Source of the DNA: Chitinophagaceae bacterium
Lineage (GTDB): Bacteria > Bacteroidota > Bacteroidia > Chitinophagales > Chitinophagaceae
Direction: 5' to 3'
DNA length: 64,000 bases
NCBI GenBank assembly: GCA_019638595.1
Contig: JAHBTJ010000012.1
Location: 124,001-188,000 of the forward strand
Part shown: in pieces, positions 10,467 to 20,940 of the stretch
Position numbering within the stretch: the stretch's first letter is position 1
How the letters are laid out: every line of letters begins with the position of its first letter
Notes under the pieces: generated by a model
The model's database searches: none
Told to the model about the DNA's origin: nothing
Seen by the model: the letters and a program-made list of their open reading frames with translations, nothing else
Program-made: the position numbers and the translations under genes

Positions 10467-12854
10467 TTATTCCATCCTCAACGCTTTCACCGGGTTTGCC
10501 ATCGCTGCTTTAACAGATTGAAAAATGGTGGTTGCCAATGCTATTGAGATCACAATCATGCCAGCAGCCAGAAATATCCACCAATGAATATGTACCCTGT
10601 ATGCAAAATTCTGCAGCCACTTATCCATTGCCCACCATGCAACGGGAATGGCAAGAATAACAGACAGAAAAATTAATATCAACAGATCTTTTGAAAGCAT
10701 TGCCGTAATACGTATGACTGAAGCGCCAAATACTTTTCGTATACCTATTTCCTTTTGTCTGCGCTCTGCAACAAATGCTGAAAGCCCAAATAAGCCTAAT
10801 GCAGAAATAACGATGGAAATACAACTGAAGATAAATACAAGCCCGGATAATTTCAGATCGTTCTTATATAAATTGTTAAACGCCTCATTCATAAACTGGT
10901 AATCAAACGGTGCATCCTTAACATATTTTTTCCATGTTGCATTGATAATGTCCATTACCTTCGGAACATTTCCGGGAGCAATCTTTACAAAGAAATCAAA
11001 CTTCCATTCATTATCCGTACCGCTGAATACCAGGGGAGTGATTTTGTCGTACAACGAGCGAAAAGCAAAATCTTTCACCACCCCGATGATCTGCCCGGTA
11101 TCTCCACCGCTTCTTGCAAATGTCTGCCCGATAACCGGTTGATGAATATGTAAGTTTTCTACGGCGGTTTCGTTCAAAACATAGTTTTTCCTGTCATCAC
11201 TATTGCTGAACCATCTTCCTTCTTTCAACCCGAGGTTAAATATATTTTTTGCCTCAATGTCAACTGCTACCCAGGAAACAGAAGTTTTGACACTGGTATC
11301 CATTCCATTCCAGTACCAGTTAGCAATACCGCCAGAACTCATGCCTCCCTCAATAGCGCTACTTGCGGCAGAAACTGCCTGGATAGCGCTGCTTTTTTGC
11401 AGGTCGTTTTTGATAGTCTGCACCAAAAGAACAGCCTGCTTGTTATCATCATCCGATTTTTGCATTACACTCCAGGGCAGGCGAAAGGTCACCACCTGTG
11501 AGCGGTTATATTGTGCTGCAGAAGTTCTTGCCAGCTTCATTTGCTGAAAAATAACTATTGTACCAACAATAAAAATTACACCTGTTACAAACTGAAATAC
11601 TATAAGCCCCTTTCTTAAAAAGACACTCTTAAATTTCAGGATAGTATTGCCCTGCAGGTAATTCAGGGGCTTAAAATATGACATAGTAAGCGCAGGCAAA
11701 ACACCATTCAATAATGTTGTAAACAATAGTGTTCCCAGAAAAATGCTCCATAATATTTTAGAGGCTAACGACAATTCAAATATATATCCGGTAAGATCAT
11801 TAAATGCAGGCAGCGCTATCCACATCGCTATCATTGAAATACACAACGCGATCAAACATAGTAAGAATGATTCTGTTAAGAATTGAATGAACAGTTGCTT
11901 CCGGCTGCTGCCAACAATTCTTCTGATGCTGATTTCTTTTGTGCGGGTATTCGCTTTTGCAATTGTAAGATTGACATAATTGATACTGGCTGTGACCAGG
12001 AGCAGTATGCCGAGCACACTAAAAACAAATACAGCGGTCCGGTTGCCGCGACGGATAAATGGATCGCTTGATATTGTATCAAAATGTAAATCACGTAAAG
12101 GTTGTAATACAATTGAAAAACCTTTTCCTTTGGACTCGTATAAAGAGCGGGCTGTAATATTTTTCTCAAATGCGCCGACATTAGTATTGGCATGCACTTT
12201 TACAAAAGTGCGGTAGCTCGAATTATACCAGTTGTTCAAGTCTCCCTGCCGGTAGTCCATACGTGCAGCCATTGGCGCAAACATCTCAAACTGCAAACTG
12301 GAATTTACCGGGTTATCTTTAACAATAGCAGATACCTGGTATAAGGTTGTATCAATGTTTACAACCTGGCCTATTGGGTTTTTATTGCCAAATAATTGTT
12401 TCGCTTTAGATTCTGTAAAAACAAGTGAAAATTTATTCCTGGAAAACGAATTAAGGTCGCCGCTTACAACTTTATAATCAAATATCTTAAACCAATCGCC
12501 GTCAACAGCAATGCCACGCTCATTTTGATTATACAACTGCCCGCCCACTTTCAGAACGCCGCCCCACCAGGCCATCCTTGCAACATAATCGGTGGTACTT
12601 TCTTTTTTAAGCGCTTCGGCAAGAGGAAAAGGTGTAACACTGCCCGGCTCACCGGTTGCATCATACTTTGTACGGGCCAAATAAATATCTTTTGCATTTT
12701 TATGATAGCCATCAAAATTCAGCTCATTCTGAACCCAAAGCGCTATAAAAATAAACGCAACCAGTGCAACAGAAAGTCCGAATAAATTGATCAGCGTTAT
12801 TACCCTGTTCCGGATTATGTTTCGCCATGCAGCTTTTATATAATTTTTGAACAT
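10467..12854 (-). CDS. MacB/FtsX-family ABC permease, array member 2
   Basis: 795 residues, start MFKNYIKAAWRNIIRNR. Coupling loops are KEISIRRIVGS in the first half and KEIGIRKVFGA in the second, the latter about 95 residues from the C-terminus. The motif that closes TM4, GxYPA in every other member, is GVLPA here (Tyr lost). By eye the first periplasmic domain is closest to member 1 (FDGYHKNAKDIYLARTKYD against FDDYHTDANRIFLMKN). Its last 50 nt are nearly the same as those of member 1 although the gene bodies differ. The heptad leader begins right at the ATG. No ATP-binding motif. Confidence 0.92.
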   Translation of the reverse strand: MFKNYIKAAWRNIIRNRVITLINLFGLSVALVAFIFIALWVQNELNFDGYHKNAKDIYLARTKYDATGEPGSVTPFPLAEALKKESTTDYVARMAWWGGVLKVGGQLYNQNERGIAVDGDWFKIFDYKVVSGDLNSFSRNKFSLVFTESKAKQLFGNKNPIGQVVNIDTTLYQVSAIVKDNPVNSSLQFEMFAPMAARMDYRQGDLNNWYNSSYRTFVKVHANTNVGAFEKNITARSLYESKGKGFSIVLQPLRDLHFDTISSDPFIRRGNRTAVFVFSVLGILLLVTASINYVNLTIAKANTRTKEISIRRIVGSSRKQLFIQFLTESFLLCLIALCISMIAMWIALPAFNDLTGYIFELSLASKILWSIFLGTLLFTTLLNGVLPALTMSYFKPLNYLQGNTILKFKSVFLRKGLIVFQFVTGVIFIVGTIVIFQQMKLARTSAAQYNRSQVVTFRLPWSVMQKSDDDNKQAVLLVQTIKNDLQKSSAIQAVSAASSAIEGGMSSGGIANWYWNGMDTSVKTSVSWVAVDIEAKNIFNLGLKEGRWFSNSDDRKNYVLNETAVENLHIHQPVIGQTFARSGGDTGQIIGVVKDFAFRSLYDKITPLVFSGTDNEWKFDFFVKIAPGNVPKVMDIINATWKKYVKDAPFDYQFMNEAFNNLYKNDLKLSGLVFIFSCISIVISALGLFGLSAFVAERRQKEIGIRKVFGASVIRITAMLSKDLLILIFLSVILAIPVAWWAMDKWLQNFAYRVHIHWWIFLAAGMIVISIALATTIFQSVKAAMANPVKALRME

Positions 12855-12893
12855 ACCTGTAAGATTTTAGATGTCAGCGATCAGCAGTCAGCA
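12855..12893 (-). repeat. Heptad-repeat leader of permease 2
   Basis: On the minus strand the 39 nt before the ATG read in 7-nt steps of the type GCTGACT, GCTGATC, GCTGACA, then TCTAAAA and TCTTACA, ending five nt from the start codon. It occupies the position of a ribosome site. Confidence 0.65.
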
Positions 12894-12902
12894 GTTATAA
12901 AA

Positions 12903-13240
12903 AATCCTCTCCCTCCTCCCTCTCCGAAGCCCGCCTGACCGGACAGGCAGGAAAAGGGAACGGTACAACAGAATATCTCCAATCTTTAAGTTCTTTCACA
13001 TCAGCGTTTGAATATATCCAAACAAAGCAGCCTCATCCTCTCGTCCTTCTCCTCGCGGAGAAGGACGGTGCTGCAGAATAATTCCAAACTTTTAGTTCTT
13101 CCACATCATCTTTTGAATATAGCCAAACAAGAGGTTTAGTATTTGCTCACACTTTTTATTCTCAACCTCCCGTTCACTGTATTTCATCAACCTCCTTTGA
13201 ACTTAGGCACCTCTCTTCCCGAAGGGATGGGGGAGATGGG
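12903..13240. repeat. REPIN-like element between permeases 2 and 3
   Basis: Two left arms in tandem (from 12903 and from 13031). The first carries an inserted palindrome of the CCTGACCGGACAGG kind in its loop. A type I spacer and a right arm (13206-13240) against the stop of permease 3 follow. Confidence 0.72.
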
Positions 13241-13245
13241 CTGCT

Positions 13246-15642
13246 TTACTCTATCCTCAACGCTTTCACCGGGTTTGCCACCGCCGCTTTTATTGCCTGG
13301 AAGCTGATAGCAAATAACGCTATCAGTATTGTACTAACTCCGGCAATAATAAATTCTCCACTGCCAACAGATGTTCTGTATGCAAAATTCTGAAGCCAGC
13401 TATTCATTGCCCACCATGCAACAGGAAAAGCAACTACCATCGCAATCAATATCAACTTCAAAAAATCTTTCGACAGCATAACAGCTATATCCACTACGGT
13501 TGCTCCGATCACTTTCCGTATGCCAATTTCTTTTGTTCTGCGCATTACTGCAAATGCTACAAGGCTTAATAAACCAAGGCATGCTATAATAATGGCAAGC
13601 CCGCCTATTATCGCAATCATTACGCTGGCTTGTCTTTCTGAACGATATACCTCTTTAAAATGCTCATCCATAAATTCATATGCCACTTCGCTGTTACCGG
13701 TAACTTTTTTAAAAGTTGCTTCCACGCTCTTTAATGTTCGGGAAATATTTTGGGTTGTTACTTTTACATATAACTGTTTTTGCCACACAGTCATAAAATC
13801 CATTGACCCGATTATTAACGGTTCAACAGGCTTATGCAATGAACTATAATTATAATCTTTCACCACACCAACAACAATTCCCTTATCCCAACCGCCTGAA
13901 AGATTAATTTGTTTACCTACCGGGTCTGTATAACCTATTTGTTTTGCTAAGGTTTCATTAATCAGGTATTCATTGGCGTTACTGCTATTGGTAAAATTTC
14001 GACCGGCAGCCATTTTCATATTGAAGAAAGGAACATAATTTTTCCCGGCATTCTCAAAATTTACAGATACATGTTTATCCTGCCCGTCAGGAGCTTTATA
14101 ATCAATACCAAAAATTCCGCCGTCTCCACCCAATTCCATATAGCCATTGGTAATATCTTCCACTCCTTTTAACTTTAACAGTTCATCCCGAATAATCGGC
14201 AGCTTTTCAGCATCCTGGTTTTCCAGAGGAATTTTTACAACCTGAGCATAGGAATAGCCGAGATTTTTATTTTGCATATACTGCAATTGCTTAACAAATA
14301 CTAAAAGGCTAACAACAAAAACTATCGCTATGGTAAACTGACCAGCAACAAGCACATTACGCAATATGGGTTTGGAAATACCACCGGGCAGTTTATTTTT
14401 CAGCGCTTCGTTGGCCCGTAATGACGAGATTAACCAGGCCGGGTACATTCCTGCCATGATTGTTGTACATAATATTGCAACAATATATGCTGCAATAAAT
14501 ACCGGCTGATATAACATCGCCGGGGAAAGGTTTCTGTCTAATATACTGTTTAAAAAAGGTAAAAAAATTATGCTTAAAACAAGCGCTGTAACCAATGCAA
14601 GGAAAACAGAGAAAAAGGTTTCTGTTATAACCTGGGCAATAATATACAGACGCTTTGCCCCAATTATTTTCCTCACTGCAATTTCTTTTCCCCTGTAACC
14701 ATTAACGGCAATAGTGAGATTAATAAAATTTATACCGGCTATTGTAAAAACGGCCAACCCGATTATGAGAAATATGTTAATATACTTACCGTCAATTTTT
14801 TTATAGTTGTATATATCATTCGTTATGTCAACCGACTTTGTGTGTACATCGGATAGCTTTTGCAACCTGACATCTATAAACTTATTTTTTTCATGAAGCG
14901 TTTGGGTAAGTTTTAAAGCCAGGGAAGCTGCATTTATATCTCGTCGCAGGCGTACATATGAAGGACCCATTATCACCCCAAAATTTGCCTCATATCCATA
15001 CCCTATTTTTTCGGGGATGGGCAACAAGGCATCTGCCTGTATATGGAATGTTTCAGGCAAATCGGCAATGACATTCGCAACGCTAAAAGAAAGCGTGGTT
15101 GTATCGCTTGTTCGCAACAACAATGTTTTATTTAAAGCCGGGGCATTACCAAATATTTTATTTGCCAGGCTTTGGGTGAGTACAATGCTGTTTTTTGTTT
15201 TCAGAAACTCTTTTTTGATACCTTCAATAATTTTTACCCCGAACATATCGGCAAAAGAGGTGTCAGTGCAAGCGAGGTTTGCAGTTGCTATTTTCTTTCC
15301 TTCAAACTCCAAACCTGCAGCGGGGTATACATTTGGACTAACAGGATACACCCTTGTAAAACTTTCAATTTCAGAAAAATTATCTTTAAGAAATGGAGCT
15401 ATGGGTGGCCCCGAAGCAGCCGACAACTGCGGCGCCGCTCCATGATAATGTATATACTCGTTAAGGCGGTAGATATTTTCTTTACCAGGCACCTGTTTAT
15501 CAAAACTCATTTCATTATACACAAACAGGCCTATCAATATGCAGGACGCAATACTGATACCTAACCCCGCAATATTAATGAGCGAATATTTCCTGTTACG
15601 GATAAGATTTCTGCAGGCAACCATGATATAACTTCTGCGCAT
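13246..15642 (-). CDS. MacB/FtsX-family ABC permease, array member 3
   Basis: 798 residues from ATG 15642 (MRRSYIMVACRNLIRNRKYS). The open frame begins at 15696, but the 18 extra residues are leader sequence. Coupling loops KEIAVRKIIGA and KEIGIRKVIGA. It departs from the other members in two places. The N-terminus lacks the usual M(F/L)KNYF, and in front of TM8 the usual WW.F pair is replaced by SVGSGEFIIAG. TM4 ends in GMYPA. By eye the middle (LRANEALKNKLPGG, NLGYSYAQVVKI) is nearest to member 19. The frame is intact and the family call is firm. Confidence 0.92.
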   Translation of the reverse strand: MRRSYIMVACRNLIRNRKYSLINIAGLGISIASCILIGLFVYNEMSFDKQVPGKENIYRLNEYIHYHGAAPQLSAASGPPIAPFLKDNFSEIESFTRVYPVSPNVYPAAGLEFEGKKIATANLACTDTSFADMFGVKIIEGIKKEFLKTKNSIVLTQSLANKIFGNAPALNKTLLLRTSDTTTLSFSVANVIADLPETFHIQADALLPIPEKIGYGYEANFGVIMGPSYVRLRRDINAASLALKLTQTLHEKNKFIDVRLQKLSDVHTKSVDITNDIYNYKKIDGKYINIFLIIGLAVFTIAGINFINLTIAVNGYRGKEIAVRKIIGAKRLYIIAQVITETFFSVFLALVTALVLSIIFLPFLNSILDRNLSPAMLYQPVFIAAYIVAILCTTIMAGMYPAWLISSLRANEALKNKLPGGISKPILRNVLVAGQFTIAIVFVVSLLVFVKQLQYMQNKNLGYSYAQVVKIPLENQDAEKLPIIRDELLKLKGVEDITNGYMELGGDGGIFGIDYKAPDGQDKHVSVNFENAGKNYVPFFNMKMAAGRNFTNSSNANEYLINETLAKQIGYTDPVGKQINLSGGWDKGIVVGVVKDYNYSSLHKPVEPLIIGSMDFMTVWQKQLYVKVTTQNISRTLKSVEATFKKVTGNSEVAYEFMDEHFKEVYRSERQASVMIAIIGGLAIIIACLGLLSLVAFAVMRRTKEIGIRKVIGATVVDIAVMLSKDFLKLILIAMVVAFPVAWWAMNSWLQNFAYRTSVGSGEFIIAGVSTILIALFAISFQAIKAAVANPVKALRIE

Positions 15643-15677
15643 AGTGATTATTGTTAGTTTATAGTCTGTTATAAAAG
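15643..15677 (-). repeat. Heptad-periodic leader of permease 3
   Basis: Weak 7-nt periodicity on the minus strand (ACAGACT, ATAAACT, then AACAATA, ATCACT) directly before ATG. More degenerate than the GCTGA-type leaders. Confidence 0.4.
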
Positions 15678-15699
15678 CATTCCTCAATTCACACATTCC

Positions 15700-15844
15700 A
15701 CATTTTCACACTTTCTGTATTATCGTGTTCTTTCCATCTTTAGGTTGCTCCTCTCACCATTTTTCAAACGGTTGAGCGTTTGAGCACCCCTCTCTCCCTC
15801 CCGAACATTCGGAACTGCGGGATGGAGAGGAGCAGGGGGTGAGG
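15700..15844. repeat. Right half of a REPIN-like element, type II spacer
   Basis: Only the type II spacer (CTCACCATTTTTCAAAC, 15754-15770) and the right arm are present; the left hairpin is missing. The right arm (15783-15844) has a nested CCCGAACATTCGG insertion and ends GGGGGTGAGGGCT at the stop of permease 4. Confidence 0.65.
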
Positions 15845-15845
15845 G

Positions 15846-18209
15846 CTACTCGCTCCGCAATGCCTTCACCGGGTTTGCCATTGCCGCTTTGATTGCCTGA
15901 GCACTTACTGTCAGCAGTGTAATGATTACCGTTATTATTGCGGTAAATGCAAATACCTTCCACGATATATGAGTTCTGTATACATACCCGTCCAGCCATT
16001 TATTCATACACCACCAAATTGCCGGTAAAGCAATTAAAAAAGCAATCCCGTTTAACACCACAAACTCTCTCGTGAGTAAGCTCCATATCCCGCTAACAGA
16101 TGCCCCTAACACTTTACGAATACCAATTTCTTTTACACGTTGCTCGGCCATAAAAGACGCTAATGCATATAATCCCAGGCTGGATATAAATATGGCAAGC
16201 GCTGCAAATATTCCGGCCATAACTCCCGTTGTTTCAACAGCGTGAAATTGTTTCGCATATTGCTGGTCAATAAAACTATAGTCGAACGGAATATCCTGGC
16301 TGTATTGTTTAAAAATGGTTGCTACTTTTTGCAAGGCCTGAGATGTGCTTATAGACGGTGATAGTTTTATGGTAATATTATCTAAGGCCTGGGGTGAAAG
16401 AAAAAAAGCCGTAGGGGTAACCGAAGCAAACGGGGAACCCATCATGGCGTCATCTATAACGCCGATTATTGTATAGGGCTTTTGGTAATACATTAGTTGT
16501 TTACCAACCGGATCCTGCCAACCCATATAGCGCAAGGCCGTGCTATTTATTATCACCGCTGCAGAATCAGTAGAAAAGTCTTTAGAGAAATCTCTTCCCG
16601 CTCTCAAATGCCATTTCACCGTATTGCCAAAACTCTCTGTAACGCCTACCGAGCCAAATACAGCATCAACAGATGCCGGCTTGCCTGCCCATGAATAGCT
16701 GCCTTCCGATAATATAAGTTTATTAACAGGACTTGAAGATGCCGCTATATCAACAACAGCCCCTGAGTGCAACAATTCATTCCTGAGTGCATTGTAGCCG
16801 GCGCGAAGCTCAGGGGTAACTACTGCAATATTGATCAACCCATTAGCTGAATAACCCAATGGCCTGTTTTTGGTAAAATTTAATTGCTGCAATACGATCA
16901 GTGTGGCCGTAATTAAAAATATAGAAGCAAAAAACTGTACTACTACCAATATCTTTCGCAATGAAGCGGTATACTGCCCGGCCTTAAAAACACCTTTTAA
17001 AACTGTAACAGGCTTAAACGACGAAAGATAAAAGGCCGGGTAACACCCGGCAGTAATGCCTGTGAGCAGGACAAATAAAATACCAATAGCGTAAAAATAT
17101 ACCGATACAAACGGAGTGCGCATATTGCTATTGGTAAGCTGGTTAAACCAGGGCAAACAGGCTTGTACCAGTACCAGGCAGAGTGCAAAAGCTATAGCTG
17201 CTGTAAGCACAGACTCGCCAAGAAAACGAAATATCAACGACCTCCTGCCCGAGCCGATCGTTTTCAGAACCCCCACTTCCTTTGCCCTGTTGGCACTTCG
17301 TGCAGTAGAAAGGTTGATAAAATTAATGCAGGCCAATGCCAGCACAAAAAAGCCTATAAACCCAAACATCCACAGATATTGGATTTGTCCTCCCGTATTA
17401 ATTCCATTTTTAAATGTTTCATACAAATGCCATTTCGCCATAGGGTGAAGCAGGACTACCGGCTTAATATCATTTATTTTGTCTTTTAATAAACCGGAGA
17501 TTTTTTTTGACACCGTATTATTTGTTGCCGCCGGTTGCAACTGAACATATATCAGGTAAGCGCAGTTACTCCATGAGTTGCTGAGCTTCTCATTCTGTGG
17601 CTTATAATAATTCCATGACCCGATATATTGAATGTCAGCAAAGGAGGAAGTTTCAGGAAAATCATTATAAACTCCTGTTATTTTCAGGTTGTCCTTGTTA
17701 TCTATCTTAATTATATTTCCTGTAGGATCATCATTACTAAATAAAGATTTAGACAAAGAAGCGCTGATAACCACTGAAGAAGGATCATCCAAAGTATTTA
17801 TAGCGCCATATACAGCACCAAGTGACAGCATTGCTGCAAATCCTTCCTGGGCAAACATGCCTGTAATATTCAGTTTTTTATCTTTACCTGCTAAAATGTG
17901 ATCTTCAGGTTTTGAAGCGAGTGCTACATACCTGAAATCAGATCCGAAATTATTTTGCAGGGTATTTGCTAAAGGGATCGGGCAGGTAGGGTCGGTACTC
18001 ATTTCTCCACCAAAAGTACCTGTAACCATAACCTGTGATATGCTGTTATAGTTTGGGAAATTTTTATTGAAAGACAGCTCCCGCAATATCCAGATACTGA
18101 TTATAATCGTTACAGCCATACCTATGGCAAGCCCGCTGATATTTATAATGGTTGTAACGGGATTACGCCGCATATTCCGCCAAATAAACTTGAGCATATT
18201 GTTGAACAT
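15846..18209 (-). CDS. MacB/FtsX-family ABC permease, array member 4
   Basis: 787 residues, start MFNNMLKFIWRNMRRNP. Coupling loops KEVGVLKTIGS (Leu where others have Arg or Lys) and KEIGIRKVLGA; TM4 ends GCYPA. It pairs with member 18: both have GSDF(R/K)Y(V/L)A(L/M)AS in the first periplasmic domain, a HPM..W.L segment before TM2, SSSPV after TM5, and FDY.F.DQ.YAK.F before TM6. The related members 15 and 18 lie 36-43 kb away, so related members are not neighbours. C-terminal tail ANPVKALRSE. Confidence 0.92.
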   Translation of the reverse strand: MFNNMLKFIWRNMRRNPVTTIINISGLAIGMAVTIIISIWILRELSFNKNFPNYNSISQVMVTGTFGGEMSTDPTCPIPLANTLQNNFGSDFRYVALASKPEDHILAGKDKKLNITGMFAQEGFAAMLSLGAVYGAINTLDDPSSVVISASLSKSLFSNDDPTGNIIKIDNKDNLKITGVYNDFPETSSFADIQYIGSWNYYKPQNEKLSNSWSNCAYLIYVQLQPAATNNTVSKKISGLLKDKINDIKPVVLLHPMAKWHLYETFKNGINTGGQIQYLWMFGFIGFFVLALACINFINLSTARSANRAKEVGVLKTIGSGRRSLIFRFLGESVLTAAIAFALCLVLVQACLPWFNQLTNSNMRTPFVSVYFYAIGILFVLLTGITAGCYPAFYLSSFKPVTVLKGVFKAGQYTASLRKILVVVQFFASIFLITATLIVLQQLNFTKNRPLGYSANGLINIAVVTPELRAGYNALRNELLHSGAVVDIAASSSPVNKLILSEGSYSWAGKPASVDAVFGSVGVTESFGNTVKWHLRAGRDFSKDFSTDSAAVIINSTALRYMGWQDPVGKQLMYYQKPYTIIGVIDDAMMGSPFASVTPTAFFLSPQALDNITIKLSPSISTSQALQKVATIFKQYSQDIPFDYSFIDQQYAKQFHAVETTGVMAGIFAALAIFISSLGLYALASFMAEQRVKEIGIRKVLGASVSGIWSLLTREFVVLNGIAFLIALPAIWWCMNKWLDGYVYRTHISWKVFAFTAIITVIITLLTVSAQAIKAAMANPVKALRSE

Positions 18210-18238
18210 ATAATCAATTTATGATTAAGATTTAAAGC
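18210..18238 (-). repeat. Heptad-periodic leader of permease 4
   Basis: AT-rich heptads (AAATCTT, AATCATA, AATTGAT) lie directly before the ATG on the minus strand. Confidence 0.45.
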
Positions 18239-18250
18239 CTTACTCTCTTC

Positions 18251-18500
18251 GCCTCATCCTCTTGTCCTTCTCCCCGCCACGGCGGGCAAGCTCGCGGAGA
18301 AGGACAGTACTGTAGAATAAATCCAAACTTTTTGTTCTACCACATCGTCTATAGAATAGATCCAAACACTACGTTTCCGTATTTTCGCCCTTTCATATTC
18401 TTAAGTTCTTCCAATCTTCAGGTTGCCGCTCTTACTGTTTTTTCAGGCTGTTAAGCGCTTGGGCACCCCTCTCTGCCGCGCGGAGAGGGGGCAGAGAGGG
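18251..18500. repeat. REPIN-like element between permeases 4 and 5
   Basis: The left arm at 18251-18308 has a CCCGCCACGGCGGG palindrome inserted in its loop. The spacer is type II. The right arm at 18460-18500 contains the CTCTCTGCCGCGCGGAGAG hairpin. The element abuts the stop of permease 5. Confidence 0.72.
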
Positions 18501-18501
18501 C

Positions 18502-20913
18502 TTACTCTGTTCTCAACGCCTTCACCGGGTTTGCCACTGCTGCCTTTATTGCCCGGAAGCTCACTGTTATCAATGCAATCAGCAGTGCCACCAGGCCTGC
18601 CACCGCAAATACCCACCAGTTAATATCAACCCGGTATGCAAAGCTTTGAAGCCATTTGTTCATCCCCCACCATGCTACAGGAAATGCAATGAGCGAAGCG
18701 ATCAATACCAGTTTCAAAAATTCCCCGGATAGCATGTGCGTTACCTGTATTACGCTTGCACCTAATACTTTCCTGATCCCTATTTCCCTGGTGCGCTGCT
18801 CCGCGGTATATGTTACCAGTCCGAACAAACCGAGGCAGGCCACAAATATGGTGAGCGCAGCAAAAATGTTCAGGACGGTAGCAGTTTTCTGTTCTGCAGC
18901 ATAGGCTTTATTGAAAAGGTCATCCATAAAAGCATAAGTAAAGGGTTCTTCGGTATGGTAGCTGTCCCATTGCTTTTTCATGGCTTCCAACACCCCTTTA
19001 ATATCGGCAGTATTTATTTTAAAGATCAATCCTCCCTGTGGTTCAAATGTCATATACAGGGGGCTGATGGTTTCATGCAGCGATCTGAAGTTAAAATTCT
19101 TTACCACGCCAACCACATGAAACGGGTAATGAGAGCCCTTAGTGCTGTTTTGTATGACCACCGTTTTATCAAGAGCCGATTCCGGAGTCCAGCCCAGGGC
19201 TCTTGCAGCAGTTTCATTGAGAATAATGGCAGAAGAATCTGTTTTGAATTCCCCCGAGAAGTTTCTGCCGGCAAACATCTTCATGCCCATCGTGGGAATA
19301 TATTGTTCGTCTATGTGGTAGTCTACACCATTCACTATGATTTTATCATTGCCTTTTGGATAAGCCAGCGAATTATTATGGTTACTTGGCCCGGCAGGCT
19401 TGTACCATGAAGATGTCGCATTCACTATCCTGGGATCTTGCAGCATCTGTCGCTTAAACACCTGTTCATTCCTGCCTAAAACATATGAATTGGGAATAGT
19501 AATGAGCTGGTTTTTATCATAGCCAATATCTTTGTTTTGTATGAATTCCATCTGTTGATATACCACTATAGTGCCGATGATCAGTGCAACAGATATGAAG
19601 AACTGGAAGACAACCAGCGCGCTCCTCAACCTGAAACTTTTATGGGTGGAGGTAAGCTTTCCTTTTAATACGGCAACAGGCTTAAACGAAGATAAATAGA
19701 AAGCGGGGTAGATACCAGCCATCAGCCCTACGATCAGGCCCAATACCACGAATGACAAAACAGGTTTTACGGTAATGCCAAGATGCTTACCTGAAATAGC
19801 ATTGAATGCGGGAAGCATAAGCTGCAGCAGAACAAAAGCAATAAGCAAAGCAAATAAAGTGATCAATAAGGATTCTGATAAGAACTGCCCTATAAGCTGC
19901 ATTTTCCCCGAGCCCGCTACTTTTCTTACGCCTACTTCTTTTGCTCTTTTGGATGCACCGGCGGTAGAGAGATTGATAAAATTGATACATGCAACTACCA
20001 GCATAAAAATAGCAACCCCTGCAAATATATACACATAAGCGGCAGTGCCTCCCGGTTCAAATTCGTTGGTACCGGCGGAGTAAAGATGAATAGACGTTAA
20101 AGGCTGTAAGGCAAAGCCGAGCGTATTGCCTTTGGTCCTGAATTGCTCCAGGCTCAGCCCCATCTGGCTTTGAATTTGCGGGCCCATATATTTGTCCACC
20201 ATATCCGGAAAGCGGGCTTGCATTTTTTTGAGATCGGCGCCTGGTTTCAGCAACAGGTACGTGTAATAATTACCTGTCATCCACGAATCGGAAGCAGCGC
20301 TTTTCAAGCCTGTCATGGATGCCAACATGTCAAAATGAAAGTGCGAATTGGAAGGCATATCTTCCATAACACCGGTTATTTTATAAAGCGCTGTATCATT
20401 ACCCAGCATAAACATTTTGCCCAGGGCTTCCTCCCTGCCAAAATATTTTTCCGCCGTTGATCTTGTAATGACTACCGTATAGGGCTGCTGCAATGCAGAC
20501 CGGGTATTGCCCTCTATCATGGGCAACGTAAAAATATCGAAGAAGTTAGGATCAACAAATGCAAACCGGTCGTCTTTAAACACCGTATTATTATAGGTTA
20601 TCTTGAGCGATCCGTAAGATACAATCCTTGTGGCATCTATTACTTCAGGGAAGTCCTTCTTTACTGTAGCTGCCACCGGAGCCATTACATTGCTTTCATT
20701 TATTTTCCCGCCATTGATATCTGCCTGGAAAATTATTCTTGCAATATTGGCTGCATTCTTATTAAAACGGTCATAGCTCAGCTCGTCCTGCACATACAAC
20801 ATAATAAGGAAACATGTAGCTATGCCAATAGCAAGGCCCAGGATGTTAATGAAAGAGAACAGTTTGTTCCTTTTCAGATTCCGCCATGCGGTTTTGAAAT
20901 AGTTTCTTAGCAT
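18502..20913 (-). CDS. MacB/FtsX-family ABC permease, array member 5
   Basis: 803 residues, start MLRNYFKTAWRNLKRNK at ATG 20913. A canonical member: first coupling loop KEVGVRKVAGS at about 325-335, TM4 end GIYPA, second coupling loop REIGIRKVLGA (Arg for the first Lys). The second periplasmic domain has the family hallmarks GMKMFAGRNFSGEF and SSAIILNETAARALGW. The short AT-rich leader resembles that of member 13 base for base over the first 20 or so positions. Confidence 0.93.
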   Translation of the reverse strand: MLRNYFKTAWRNLKRNKLFSFINILGLAIGIATCFLIMLYVQDELSYDRFNKNAANIARIIFQADINGGKINESNVMAPVAATVKKDFPEVIDATRIVSYGSLKITYNNTVFKDDRFAFVDPNFFDIFTLPMIEGNTRSALQQPYTVVITRSTAEKYFGREEALGKMFMLGNDTALYKITGVMEDMPSNSHFHFDMLASMTGLKSAASDSWMTGNYYTYLLLKPGADLKKMQARFPDMVDKYMGPQIQSQMGLSLEQFRTKGNTLGFALQPLTSIHLYSAGTNEFEPGGTAAYVYIFAGVAIFMLVVACINFINLSTAGASKRAKEVGVRKVAGSGKMQLIGQFLSESLLITLFALLIAFVLLQLMLPAFNAISGKHLGITVKPVLSFVVLGLIVGLMAGIYPAFYLSSFKPVAVLKGKLTSTHKSFRLRSALVVFQFFISVALIIGTIVVYQQMEFIQNKDIGYDKNQLITIPNSYVLGRNEQVFKRQMLQDPRIVNATSSWYKPAGPSNHNNSLAYPKGNDKIIVNGVDYHIDEQYIPTMGMKMFAGRNFSGEFKTDSSAIILNETAARALGWTPESALDKTVVIQNSTKGSHYPFHVVGVVKNFNFRSLHETISPLYMTFEPQGGLIFKINTADIKGVLEAMKKQWDSYHTEEPFTYAFMDDLFNKAYAAEQKTATVLNIFAALTIFVACLGLFGLVTYTAEQRTREIGIRKVLGASVIQVTHMLSGEFLKLVLIASLIAFPVAWWGMNKWLQSFAYRVDINWWVFAVAGLVALLIALITVSFRAIKAAVANPVKALRTE

Positions 20914-20939
20914 TTGTAATTTGATATTTAAGATTAAGC
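20914..20939 (-). repeat. Heptad-periodic leader of permease 5
   Basis: ATCTTAA, ATATCAA, ATTACAA in register, then ATG. Shares this tract with the leader of permease 13. Confidence 0.5.
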
Positions 20940-20940
20940 A

